Under the pieces are notes generated by a model that was not told where the DNA came from, did no database searches, and saw only the letters and a list, made by a program, of their open reading frames with translations. 19,043 nt of DNA, from the NCBI GenBank assembly GCA_905198125.1, contig CAJKBH010000048.1, forward strand, positions 1 to 19,043, read 5' to 3'. The translations under genes and the position numbers were made by a program. Position 1 is the first letter of the stretch. Each line of letters begins with the position of its first letter. This DNA comes from an uncultured Porphyromonadaceae bacterium (lineage in GTDB: Bacteria > Bacteroidota > Bacteroidia > Bacteroidales > Muribaculaceae). This document shows positions 1 through 8,289 of the stretch, piece by piece.

Positions 1-552
1 GTGGAATACAGCTTCTCGCAATGGAACAGAATACGTGTTTCCGGCATACTGAGGAACTTCGCATATAAAGACATGATTGCAAACAAAACGCGGCACATGG
101 TAGGATGGGGCGCCATGCTGTCAGGCAATCTGAGTCCGTCCGACAAGTTTATATTCTATTATCAGCTTGCGTACGGCCAGGGTATCGGCAATTATTTACA
201 GGATATAGCCGGCAAACCCATATCGTTCGTTCCAAAGGACGACGAGCCGGGCAAAATGAAGGCATCCCCTATGATGGGATGGAACGTAGGAGTCTCGTTC
301 AATGCAACTTCCAAACTGCAGTTCAACGCGATGTTCTCTCAAAGCCGTATATGGGGTGTTTCCGACTACTGCAAGGCGCTTCCCGCTTCGGAGAATTACA
401 AATACTCTCTTTATGCGGCGGCAAACTGCTTTTACAACATCACGCCATACCTGCAGTGCGGCATCGAATATCTGTGGGGTCACCGCCAGACCTGGGGTAA
501 GGGCGGCGCCAACGACAACCGTATACAGACCCAGCTCCAATTCTCTTTCTGA
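1..552 (+). CDS. Outer-membrane beta-barrel porin, DcaP-like (3' part only)
   Basis: This is the C-terminal 183 residues of an outer-membrane beta-barrel protein whose 5' end lies outside the window; the GTG at position 1 is only where the window begins. The sequence alternates polar and hydrophobic/aromatic residues as in transmembrane beta strands, has short turns rich in Gly, Asn and Asp, and ends in Phe (QLQFSF), the usual C-terminal signal for barrel insertion by the BAM machinery. The segments FYYQLAYGQGIGNY and CGIEYLWGHRQ resemble Bacteroidetes DcaP-like porins, which carry small anionic or dipolar solutes passively. It lies 86 nt before an MFS carrier gene on the same strand, with no convincing terminator or promoter between, so it probably belongs to the same transport cluster. 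The barrel assignment is firm; the DcaP family name is from residue patterns alone. Confidence 0.75.
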   Translation: MEYSFSQWNRIRVSGILRNFAYKDMIANKTRHMVGWGAMLSGNLSPSDKFIFYYQLAYGQGIGNYLQDIAGKPISFVPKDDEPGKMKASPMMGWNVGVSFNATSKLQFNAMFSQSRIWGVSDYCKALPASENYKYSLYAAANCFYNITPYLQCGIEYLWGHRQTWGKGGANDNRIQTQLQFSF

Positions 553-638
553 ATCCCAATCTCGGCCTTCGGGAACCATAGGTCGCTTCCGACAGCTGTA
601 TTTCAATCACTGATTCATTTTATCAAAACCATACCATT

Positions 639-2030
639 ATGTTACAAATCAAATCAGGCTACGGGAACCAGACCTTACCGCTGTGGGCTGTGTTCAATCT
701 ATACGTAATATACGTATGTACGTCCATTCCCGGACTGGCCATCACTCCGATCATGAGCGATCTGACCAAGATATTCCCGGGCACCACACAGCTGGAGTCG
801 CAGATGCTCGAAATCGGGCCAAACATAGCGGCCATTCCATTCGTCTTTCTCGGTGGATGGATAGGCATGAAGTTCAACAACAACAAGCTGACCACCTGGA
901 CATGTCTGTTCTATGGAATATGCGGCGTTCTGTTCTTCTTCGTGCCGAACATGATCACGCTCATCATCCTCAGCTTCCTGATCGGTATCGCCGCAGGTAT
1001 TCTGAGTCCTCTTTCTTCCGCATTTATTGCCGACATGTTCGGCGGTGAAAAGAGAACCAAACAATACGGTTACACATCGGCCACACTGAACCTGGTGCTG
1101 ATGGCATGCGTGATAGCCACGGGGTATTTGGCAAAGATCAACTGGCGGCTGCCTTTCATGATCTATCTGCTGCCTATTGTGCCGCTGTTCTTCGCTAAAC
1201 GCTTCGGAAAGTATATTCCCTCACCGAAAGCCTCCACAGGACAGACTAAAGAGAAATACAAGTTCTCGCAGCAAGTGAATGTATGGATGCTGACACGTTA
1301 CTGTCTGTACTATTTCTTCATCACGCTTGTGATCGCGTCGATATCCATGTATATCCCGTTCCGCTTCACCAACTCGTCTACGGCCGGTGACCTTACGTCC
1401 ATACTTTTCTTCGGAATCATGGCGTCTGGATATACGCTCAACTGGTGTGTCAAGAAGTTGCTCCGTGGTCATGTGGCTATTCCCGTCATGGTCTTCACGG
1501 TTCTGGGATTCGCTATCATATCCTTGTTCAAGAGTCCCGTTCTGGTAGGAATCGGCATCCTGATCGCAACATATTTCTACGGAATAGCCCAGCCTTACTA
1601 TTATGACCGTCTGTCAGTGGCCTCGACCCGAATCGCCCTGACGCTGACACTGGCCATCTTCGCTTCCATGGACTCCATCGGCAATGTCGTCGCTCCGTTC
1701 GTAATCGACGCTATCGCCAAGATATTCCACCACTCCACAAGCACAGACCCGAACATCGCTTTCTGGATCTGTACGTGGATGTCAGTCGCAGTTCTGGCTG
1801 CCGTGATAGTATATGAGGTGATAGTCCATGCACGCAAACATTTGGCAAGCGCCAATACCGTAAAGCTTCAGGCATCTGCCGCCGCGCACAACACACAGGC
1901 CGCTCTGGATTCCGAAGCGAGGATTGCTGCCGCCAACACAGCCAACAATCATCCCGCAGCCCCGCTGACTGCCGCCGCATCGAAGGCTACCGACTTCGAT
2001 ACCGCAAAAGGCACCACTGCCGGGAAATAA
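639..2030 (+). CDS. MFS transporter (paralogue 1 of 3)
   Basis: A 463-residue polytopic inner-membrane protein with about 12 hydrophobic segments, the normal size for a major facilitator superfamily carrier. The first segment carries PGLAITP (31-37), followed by an amphipathic stretch with E-x-Q-x-L and PN..AIPFVF (about 53-70); the same arrangement recurs in the two MFS genes downstream, so the three are paralogues. GIAAGILSPLSSAFIADMF (about 116-134) fits the fourth segment of the N-terminal half. Unlike its paralogues it has a 61-residue hydrophilic Ala/Thr/Asn-rich tail (403-463), predicted cytoplasmic and disordered. The substrate cannot be read from sequence; position directly before two cytoplasmic hydrolases suggests it imports their substrate or exports a product. 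No good Shine-Dalgarno is visible, as is usual in Bacteroidetes. Confidence 0.88.
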   Translation: MLQIKSGYGNQTLPLWAVFNLYVIYVCTSIPGLAITPIMSDLTKIFPGTTQLESQMLEIGPNIAAIPFVFLGGWIGMKFNNNKLTTWTCLFYGICGVLFFFVPNMITLIILSFLIGIAAGILSPLSSAFIADMFGGEKRTKQYGYTSATLNLVLMACVIATGYLAKINWRLPFMIYLLPIVPLFFAKRFGKYIPSPKASTGQTKEKYKFSQQVNVWMLTRYCLYYFFITLVIASISMYIPFRFTNSSTAGDLTSILFFGIMASGYTLNWCVKKLLRGHVAIPVMVFTVLGFAIISLFKSPVLVGIGILIATYFYGIAQPYYYDRLSVASTRIALTLTLAIFASMDSIGNVVAPFVIDAIAKIFHHSTSTDPNIAFWICTWMSVAVLAAVIVYEVIVHARKHLASANTVKLQASAAAHNTQAALDSEARIAAANTANNHPAAPLTAAASKATDFDTAKGTTAGK

Positions 2031-2041
2031 GAGTTTATACA

Positions 2042-2072
2042 GGTTCCGGGCCGGGAAAACTCGCCCGGAACC
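2042..2072 (+). other. GC-rich intercistronic hairpin
   Basis: A perfect 10-bp inverted repeat (GGTTCCGGGC and GCCCGGAACC) with an 11-nt loop, in the 81-nt gap between the first MFS gene and the first hydrolase gene. No T-run follows, so it is not a standard intrinsic terminator. It could protect the 3' end of the upstream mRNA segment or act as a processing point; that role is inferred. Confidence 0.6.
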
Positions 2073-2111
2073 GTCATATCGCTAAAACCAATTATCCTTT
2101 TTATTAATACT

Positions 2112-3779
2112 ATGTACACACCAAAATTTAAAAACACTGCTCCCGAGGAGTATGTACTTAACCAGTACACCAAGGGATACTCACAGTGTATCGACAACAA
2201 CTGGAACTTCGCCATCTACGCACAGGATCCGACGGTGAGCATATACCAGAATGAGTATAACGCCGGCTACGTGCAGGGCAAAATCCAGGGAAACGCCATG
2301 ATCAAGGCCACCCGTAACAATACGTGGCGCTGGTACGTTCTTGACGAGGGTCCGGGCGCCAATTCCGTGACTCCGCCGGCCGGGGCCGTGGAACAGGCAG
2401 TGAAGGCCCTGACGGACAATTACAATTACATGACCGACTACGTGGAGAAGAAACAGGGCGACCGTCACATCCAGGGTCTGATACGCCTCATGTACCGTAT
2501 GCTCGGCATATATCACGGCGCGGCCGACAAGGAGGCGCTGAAGGACGTGACATTCGACAATCTGAAAATGTCGAATATGACTCCCGATGAACTGAAAATG
2601 AACTCCGGCGACGATCCGCTGACGTTTATAGACATCTATTTCCTGAACGCCCAGATGGACCTGTGGGACGCCATCGGCAAGGAGTTGGGCATAGACTTCA
2701 ACGATATTGAGAAAAGCGACAAGGAACACACCCTGCAGACCAAGGAAGATCTGGAACGTATGTCGAAGGACGACCGTCTCAAACCAGGACGCTGCTCCGG
2801 ATTCGTCACACGTCTCGACAATGGCGAGATACTATGGTCGCACACGTCATGGTGCTGCTTCTTCGCCCAGAGCTGTGCCGTAACCTACGTGATAGGCGAG
2901 GACTTCCTGACTCAGAACTCGTTCTGCCCGGGTCAGTTCGGCTCGAACACAGACTTCGGATTCAACGGACATGGAATCGGATTCAACGAGACTACGGAGA
3001 CATACTTCTATAACGAATCCAAGACCCTGGGTCTCTGGCTGACATGGCGCGCGGCTGCGGCCGAGGCATTCGCCACTTCCATCGATGACTTCTACGACTA
3101 TGTGAGTCTTGACAACACCGGCACTTATCTGAACGCTTATATGCTGGTGGACGCATATCGCGGGGAGTTCGGACTGATCGATATGAGCTATGCCCGTTTC
3201 GCTCTGTTCAAGGGCGACGGCAAGAACCTGACGGTAAAGGATTCGACCGGCTACGAGCCTAACTTCCTGGACTATGACAGCCACATGATCAGTCCGTCGC
3301 ACGTGCTCGGATGCAACATCCCGATATACAAACGGATATGGCGTGAGCTTCAAACCATAGACGGCGCTCCGAAACGCCGTTATCAGCTGTACCGTCACAT
3401 CGGCAGTGTCAGGACAATGGATGACGCCAAGCATCTGATTACGTATAACGGAGACCTGGAACCCATATCCATAGCAGGACGATGGGACAAGAACTACGGC
3501 ACTTCAGAATTCCTGCGTTATCAGCCCCACGGATCTATCGACGCCAAGGTGTTCGGCACGGAGGAGATAAAGCAAGTTCTGGCATCGCTGTCCATGAAGC
3601 CGTCCAAGGATGGCGCCAAGACTTCATTCTGGATGCGTTTCGGCAGCGTTAAGCTCGACGGCACGCCCTTCATCTGGTCCGACTCGATATGGGCCAAGTT
3701 CAAGCAGCCCGAGGAGGTAGACTTCATTCCGGACGCTATCGACGGTGCCTGGAACAGAGTGAAACTATTCATGGAATGA
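2112..3779 (+). CDS. Phospholipase B-like (PLBD family) Ntn hydrolase, paralogue A
   Basis: A 555-residue soluble protein resembling the phospholipase B-like family (Pfam Phospholip_B), self-processing N-terminal-nucleophile hydrolases. Family-like landmarks appear in order: AGYVQG (51-56), the predicted nucleophile Cys228 in CSGFV, SHTSW (243-247), NETT (292-295), NTGTYLNAYMLVD (335-347), the acidic RTMDDAK block (434-440), HGSIDAKV (473-480) and TPFIWSDS (518-525). Cleavage before Cys228 would give chains of roughly 25 and 37 kDa, like the two-chain mature lysosomal proteins. No signal peptide or membrane segment is present (starts MYTPKFKNT), so it should act in the cytoplasm, unlike its eukaryotic relatives. 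Cysteines after the His (WCCFFAQSC, 247-255) are shared with the next gene. The substrate is unknown: Ntn hydrolases cut amides or esters, and the phospholipase name should not be taken literally. An alternative reading, C45-type acyltransferase, fits less well because its short N-terminal prodomain and lack of the C-terminal blocks do not match. Confidence 0.72.
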   Translation: MYTPKFKNTAPEEYVLNQYTKGYSQCIDNNWNFAIYAQDPTVSIYQNEYNAGYVQGKIQGNAMIKATRNNTWRWYVLDEGPGANSVTPPAGAVEQAVKALTDNYNYMTDYVEKKQGDRHIQGLIRLMYRMLGIYHGAADKEALKDVTFDNLKMSNMTPDELKMNSGDDPLTFIDIYFLNAQMDLWDAIGKELGIDFNDIEKSDKEHTLQTKEDLERMSKDDRLKPGRCSGFVTRLDNGEILWSHTSWCCFFAQSCAVTYVIGEDFLTQNSFCPGQFGSNTDFGFNGHGIGFNETTETYFYNESKTLGLWLTWRAAAAEAFATSIDDFYDYVSLDNTGTYLNAYMLVDAYRGEFGLIDMSYARFALFKGDGKNLTVKDSTGYEPNFLDYDSHMISPSHVLGCNIPIYKRIWRELQTIDGAPKRRYQLYRHIGSVRTMDDAKHLITYNGDLEPISIAGRWDKNYGTSEFLRYQPHGSIDAKVFGTEEIKQVLASLSMKPSKDGAKTSFWMRFGSVKLDGTPFIWSDSIWAKFKQPEEVDFIPDAIDGAWNRVKLFME

Positions 3780-3830
3780 TACGGATAGCAGTACACTCTA
3801 TATTAACCGCATATTAACTAATAATATTCG

Positions 3831-3848
3831 TTTGCGTTCCGACGCAAA
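3831..3848 (+). promoter_or_regulatory. Small hairpin just before the start codon of hydrolase B
   Basis: TTTGCGT and ACGCAAA form a perfect 7-bp stem around a TCCG tetraloop, ending 8 nt before the ATG at 3857. In the mRNA it would sit where an initiating ribosome binds, so it may set or regulate translation of the second hydrolase relative to the first. The pairing is seen directly; the role is inferred. Confidence 0.4.
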
Positions 3849-3856
3849 TTACCGAT

Positions 3857-5491
3857 ATGGCTAAATACACACCAAAATTCAAGAACACGGATGCGACGCA
3901 GTTCATCCTGGACGAATACACCTGTGGTTTCGCACAGTGTATCGATAATAACTGGAACTTCGCCATCTACGCCCAGAATCCCGACATACCCATCTATCAG
4001 AATGAATACAATGCCGGATATGTGCAGGGCAAAGTGCAGGGCAACCCGATGATCGTGGCCACGCGCAACAATTCGTGGAGGAACTTCCTGATCGGTGCCA
4101 CACCCCAGGACAACCTCAATATCGACGTACACCCCGAATATCTGACGGCTTCGGCCGAAAGCCTGATACAGAACTACAACTATACCTACGAAGTGCTGGC
4201 AGGCAAGCAGGACGACCCTATGTACCGTAACATCACCCGTCTGATGTTCCGTATGCTGGGCATTTATGACGGTGCCGCAGGCAATGAGCCGCGCAAGAAC
4301 GTTCAATTCGGCGACCTGGCCCTGGCTAAGTTCCCGGCTGACCAGCTGAAGTTAGGTTACGACAAGGATGCCCTTACCTATATGGACGTGGTCTTCATCA
4401 ACATGCAGTACGACCTGTTCGACGCGGTAGGGGACAAGATCGGACTTGTAATGGGCTACGGTACGGCCAAGAAGGCCAAGGATGCCGCCGACCAGTCCGA
4501 CCACTGCACGGCCTTCACCAAGATGATGCCTGACAGGAATGTGTTCTGGACTCACAATTCCTGGTGTTGCTTCTGGGCCCAGAGCTGCGCCGTCACGTAC
4601 GTGATAGGCGACGACTTCGTGACGCAGAACGCCAACTGTCCGGGCCAGTTCGGGTCGAACACCGACTTCGGTTTCAACGGCAACGGCATCGGCTTCAACG
4701 AGACCACGCACGTCGATCTGTATGACAAGACAAAACTCGACGGCATCTTCCTGGCATATCGTACCGCCGCAGCCGAGCAATTCGCACACAATATACAGGA
4801 ATTCTACGATTACTGCAAACTGGACAACACCGGCACATATCTGAGCGGATATCACCTTGTGGACGCCAACACGGGCGAAATCGGCCTTATCGACATGTCT
4901 TACAACCGCTTCGTGCTGTTCGTATGCGACGGTAAGGAGGTGAAGATGACGGACTCCACCGGGTATGTGCCCAATCACCTGGACTATGACCATCACCTGG
5001 TCACCCCGACTCACATATTCGGAGTCAACCAGCCTGTTTCCTGGTGGGTAGGGTATGAGCTGGAGAGCATGAACCTGCGTCCCATGCGCCGAAACCAGCT
5101 GTGGGACCGTATCGACACGGTGCAGGATATGGACAGTGCAAAGGCTCTTATCACTTACACCGAGGATAGGGAGCCACTGTCAGTGTACGGCCGCTGGGAC
5201 CTGGGATATGGCACGACGGAAATGGCGAGAATGCGTCCCGACGGATCGGTGGATGCCAAGGCCGGTTCGCGCGAGCTGATTCAGGACACACTGAAGAACC
5301 TGAGTCGAATCCCGGACATCAACGGCACGAAAACGTCGTTCTGGATGAAATTCGGTACGGCGCATGTCCGCCAATTGCCGTTTATATGGAGCGAAAGCCC
5401 CTGGGCGTACATGAAGCAGGACGAGTCCGTGGATTTCGTTCCCGATGCCCTTGACGGCAGATGGAACCGTGTGAAAATGTTTATGAAATAA
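3857..5491 (+). CDS. Phospholipase B-like (PLBD family) Ntn hydrolase, paralogue B
   Basis: A 544-residue paralogue of the preceding gene product, clearly from a tandem duplication: both share YTPKFKNT at the N-terminus, CIDNNWNFAIYAQ, YQNEYNAGYVQGK, PGQFGSNTDFGFNG and DALDGRWNRVK-type C-termini. The predicted nucleophile is Cys217 (CTAF), followed by THNSW (232-236), NETT (281-284), NTGTYLSGYHLVD (324-336), VQDMDSAK (422-429), DGSVDAKA (462-469) and LPFIWSESPW (507-516). Autocleavage would leave a C-terminal chain of 328 residues, the same as in A. The loop just before the nucleophile is shorter and Ala/Lys-rich rather than long and charged, so timing of maturation or substrate choice may differ. 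There is no signal peptide, so it should be cytoplasmic. The 77-nt gap to A has no terminator or clear promoter, so co-transcription is likely. The chemistry is predicted from family fold only. Confidence 0.72.
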   Translation: MAKYTPKFKNTDATQFILDEYTCGFAQCIDNNWNFAIYAQNPDIPIYQNEYNAGYVQGKVQGNPMIVATRNNSWRNFLIGATPQDNLNIDVHPEYLTASAESLIQNYNYTYEVLAGKQDDPMYRNITRLMFRMLGIYDGAAGNEPRKNVQFGDLALAKFPADQLKLGYDKDALTYMDVVFINMQYDLFDAVGDKIGLVMGYGTAKKAKDAADQSDHCTAFTKMMPDRNVFWTHNSWCCFWAQSCAVTYVIGDDFVTQNANCPGQFGSNTDFGFNGNGIGFNETTHVDLYDKTKLDGIFLAYRTAAAEQFAHNIQEFYDYCKLDNTGTYLSGYHLVDANTGEIGLIDMSYNRFVLFVCDGKEVKMTDSTGYVPNHLDYDHHLVTPTHIFGVNQPVSWWVGYELESMNLRPMRRNQLWDRIDTVQDMDSAKALITYTEDREPLSVYGRWDLGYGTTEMARMRPDGSVDAKAGSRELIQDTLKNLSRIPDINGTKTSFWMKFGTAHVRQLPFIWSESPWAYMKQDESVDFVPDALDGRWNRVKMFMK

Positions 5492-5505
5492 CATTGCAGA
5501 TGATG

Positions 5506-5550
5506 CCGGGCACAAAGGCATGGCCATCCGGCCTTTGGCTTTGTGCCCGG
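5506..5550 (+). other. Long GC-rich intercistronic hairpin
   Basis: CCGGGCACAAAG and CTTTGTGCCCGG pair perfectly over 12 bp, with a further inner GGCC-ATCC-GGCC stem, starting 14 nt after the stop of hydrolase B. The bases that follow (ATATTCACATT) are not a T-run, so this is unlikely to stop RNA polymerase by itself. It could block 3' exonucleases and so keep hydrolase mRNA more abundant than that of the transporters behind it; this is inference. Confidence 0.6.
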
Positions 5551-5600
5551 ATATTCACATTAACGTTGACAATGAACCTCACTCTTAATTCAGACATAGC

Positions 5601-6869
5601 ATGAAACCTATTCAGACCGGCAAGCTTCCGCTTGACCCAACGGCATATATCGCCATCCTGTCGCTTTCGCTGATTGTCAATCTGCCGGGACTGGCCATAA
5701 CGCCCATGCTCGACACTTTGGCACGCATATTTCCGGATTCAAGCGCATTGGAAAAACAGTTGCTTACAATGTTGCCGAACCTTCTTATCATTCCATTCGT
5801 GCTCATGTCCGGTAAATTGTCGACAACGAACCATAAGAAGATATTGATCACATCGGCACTGCTCATTTTTGCAGGCTCGACCGTGGGGTACATGTTCTCC
5901 ACATCGATGCTCGCTCTGATTGTATTCAGCTGTACATTAGGTATCGGTGCCGGTATCCTGGTTCCCTTCTCCACAGGTTTGCTGTCGGACACGTTTGCCG
6001 GCAAACCCCTTATGAAACAGATGGGCCTTCAGAGCGCCATCTCCAACCTCACGCTGGTTCTCGCCACATTCGCCGTGGGTTGGCTGGCCCGTGTTGACTG
6101 GCATGCGCCGTTCCTGGTCTATGCCGTATGTATCGTGCCTCTGGCGCTCGTCAATTTCATCGGTCGCGTGCCGATGAGCGAACTCGATCCCACCAAGGCC
6201 GACATCCAGAATTATGTCGCCACTCCGACCGATGCCCCATCTTACAAGTGCAATAAGAACGGTGTTGACGTGCGACGGATGGTGGCCCTCTTTGCAGCCT
6301 ATTTCCTACTTACTTTCGGCACCATATCCATATCGGAATATCTGCCGTTCCTTGCCCAGGACCGTGGCTTCAATCCTTCCGTGACCGGATCGCTGACGTC
6401 CATTTTCTTCCTGATGGTGTTCTTCTGCGGAGTGGGCCTGACCCCTATAGTAAGAATGCTTCGGGGCAACACCGTATTGGTGTGCACATTCTTGTGTCTT
6501 CTCGGAATGACGGTAGTGGCCATTTCCCCGAATGTCACGCTGGTAGGCGCCGGTGTTGTGATTGCAGGTATGGGATATGGCGCATTGCAGCCGCTGTTCT
6601 ATAACAAGGCGACCCAGTGCGTAAACCGCCCGTCGCTTACCACGAAGGCACTTTCAGTAATTCTCACCGCAAACTATTCGGCGATTGTGCTTGAACCTCT
6701 GATTACACAAGGAATCTGCAAATTGTTCCATAAATCGGTAGACAGCACTTTCCCATTCTTCATCAGCGTAGCGGTCTGTGTCATATTCCTTATATTCGCA
6801 TTCCTGCTTAGACATACCTTCATAGGCACTATCTCCAACACATATTACCAGAAGCAGGTTAATAAATAA
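5601..6869 (+). CDS. MFS transporter (paralogue 2 of 3)
   Basis: A 422-residue inner-membrane protein with about 12 hydrophobic segments, typical of MFS carriers. It shares with its downstream neighbour the blocks SL(I/T)VNLPGLAI (about 23-33), LLT.LPNL..IPF(V/I)L (about 54-68) and a SGK motif (70-72) in the first cytoplasmic loop region, so these two are the closest pair of the three. GIGAGILVPFSTGLLSDTF lies near residues 115-133. A hydrophilic stretch around 190-225 is the expected central cytoplasmic loop between the two six-helix halves. The 109-nt gap upstream carries a hairpin but no terminator or obvious promoter, which ties it to the hydrolase genes. The substrate is not readable; a role in importing the hydrolase substrate or exporting a product is inferred from position. 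Confidence 0.88.
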   Translation: MKPIQTGKLPLDPTAYIAILSLSLIVNLPGLAITPMLDTLARIFPDSSALEKQLLTMLPNLLIIPFVLMSGKLSTTNHKKILITSALLIFAGSTVGYMFSTSMLALIVFSCTLGIGAGILVPFSTGLLSDTFAGKPLMKQMGLQSAISNLTLVLATFAVGWLARVDWHAPFLVYAVCIVPLALVNFIGRVPMSELDPTKADIQNYVATPTDAPSYKCNKNGVDVRRMVALFAAYFLLTFGTISISEYLPFLAQDRGFNPSVTGSLTSIFFLMVFFCGVGLTPIVRMLRGNTVLVCTFLCLLGMTVVAISPNVTLVGAGVVIAGMGYGALQPLFYNKATQCVNRPSLTTKALSVILTANYSAIVLEPLITQGICKLFHKSVDSTFPFFISVAVCVIFLIFAFLLRHTFIGTISNTYYQKQVNK

Positions 6870-6916
6870 TGTGAAACAGACATCGTTTTCTTCATTCCAC
6901 TTTAAAGTCTATTGAT

Positions 6917-8269
6917 ATGAAATACGTAGATTGCGGCTGCGGGAAAATCCCGTATATTTCCCTGCTGGCCATCCTTTCCATTTCGCTGACGGTAAACCTT
7001 CCGGGTCTGGCGATATCGCCGATCATGGGCAAGCTGGATGATGTGTTCACCAATGTCACTGAACTCGAAATACAGTTGCTCACGGTCTTGCCTAACCTGG
7101 TGACAATTCCGTTTATTCTATGCTCGGGCAAATTCTGCACGCCTAAAAACCAGATGTGGATACTCGGCATCGGTCTGGTGATATATGCTGCGACCGGAAT
7201 ACTATATTTTTTCGCCAAGACCATGACGGAACTGATAGTGCTGAGTTGTCTGTTAGGTGTAGGATGCGGTCTGATCATACCTCTTGCGGCCTCTTTGATT
7301 TCCGAATACACGGTCGGAAAGGCGCGGACGAAAGCTCTGGGTATGAAATCCGGAGTCAGCAATTTCATGGTGATTTTCGCCACATTGTTTGTCGGCTGGG
7401 TTGCCGCCTACAACTGGCATTTCGCATTCATAGTGTACATGATACCTATAATTCCGTTATGCCTGGTACCCTTTATGACCCGTAGCTACATCTATGCCCA
7501 TCGCATCGACTATCCGGGAGAATTTGTTCCTCCTGTCAAAGAACCGTCCAGACCGTCTGACCAGGATATAGCGCAGACGAAAAAGACCGGTAAACCGGCT
7601 GGCCCGAATTTCCATTTTCAAGGAAAGACGGCACTCGCACTTCTGTTTGGACTGATGGCGCTATATTTCATAGCCACATACGGCACCGAAGTGGTGAGCT
7701 ATTACCTTCCGTTTGCCATGAAGGATTATGGACTCGACACCACCGATGTAGGTGTGGCAACAGCCATGTATTTCGCATCCGCCACTCTGTCCGGTTTCAT
7801 TCTGCCTCAGGCCATCAGAATCTGTAAGAAGTGGTCCATGGAATTGGCATTGCTGCTTGTGGTGTTCGGACTCTTTTTCGTAGGGCTGGTACATGCGTAC
7901 TGGGCATATATAGCCGGGATTTTCATCATGGGACTCGGTTACGGAATAGTCCAGCCTTTGATTTATGACAAGACATCTTACGTCGCGCCGAATACGGCAA
8001 AACAGAACGCGTACTTCTCCTACCTCCTCACATGCAACTATGTGGGTATTTCGATAGTACCGTTCGTTATATCGGGCGCACGCCATCTGTTCCATTCGGA
8101 CAGTGTCAACTTCTCGTTCATATTCAACGGCTGCATCATTCTGATAGTGCTGCTTGTCGCAATCTGGAAACGACACAGTTTCGTGATTGAAGCGGATGCC
8201 AACAGTTATGAAGACCAGCCTTCCAGTCTGGGACGCGTTGCCGACCCCAAGACGTTGCAACAGCAATAA
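6917..8269 (+). CDS. MFS transporter (paralogue 3 of 3)
   Basis: A 450-residue MFS carrier with about 12 membrane segments and the family-specific PGLAISP motif at 29-35, then E.QLLTVLPNL (51-61). The central cytoplasmic loop (about 195-238) is longer than in paralogue 2 and rich in Pro, Lys and Ser. GVGCGLIIPLAASLISEYT (about 115-133) matches the equivalent helix of the other two. It is the last gene of the block: 47 nt separate it from paralogue 2 and an intrinsic terminator starts 20 nt after its stop codon. The N-terminal CGCG (6-9) is unusual for a carrier but may be chance. Three related carriers beside two related hydrolases suggests a small set of related substrates rather than one. 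Confidence 0.88.
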   Translation: MKYVDCGCGKIPYISLLAILSISLTVNLPGLAISPIMGKLDDVFTNVTELEIQLLTVLPNLVTIPFILCSGKFCTPKNQMWILGIGLVIYAATGILYFFAKTMTELIVLSCLLGVGCGLIIPLAASLISEYTVGKARTKALGMKSGVSNFMVIFATLFVGWVAAYNWHFAFIVYMIPIIPLCLVPFMTRSYIYAHRIDYPGEFVPPVKEPSRPSDQDIAQTKKTGKPAGPNFHFQGKTALALLFGLMALYFIATYGTEVVSYYLPFAMKDYGLDTTDVGVATAMYFASATLSGFILPQAIRICKKWSMELALLLVVFGLFFVGLVHAYWAYIAGIFIMGLGYGIVQPLIYDKTSYVAPNTAKQNAYFSYLLTCNYVGISIVPFVISGARHLFHSDSVNFSFIFNGCIILIVLLVAIWKRHSFVIEADANSYEDQPSSLGRVADPKTLQQQ

Positions 8270-8289
8270 ACATTATTATATGAAGAAAG

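Noticed and set aside
1..3. GTG at position 1 as a true start of the porin gene
   Set aside because: No signal peptide follows and the barrel is too short; the window simply begins inside the gene.
3820..3856. Separate promoter for hydrolase B
   Set aside because: TATTCGTTTG has the wrong internal spacing for TAnnTTTG and no TTTG lies at the right distance upstream.
4352..5014. 220-codon open frame on the - strand inside hydrolase B
   Set aside because: Lies antisense to motifs shared by both hydrolases; repetitive Val/His/Gly composition is that of a reverse-frame shadow.
2112..5491. Bile salt hydrolase / penicillin V acylase (C59) reading of the two hydrolases
   Set aside because: Those enzymes have the nucleophile Cys at or near residue 2 and about 330 residues; here Cys lies after about 220 residues and the C-terminal blocks match PLBD-like proteins.
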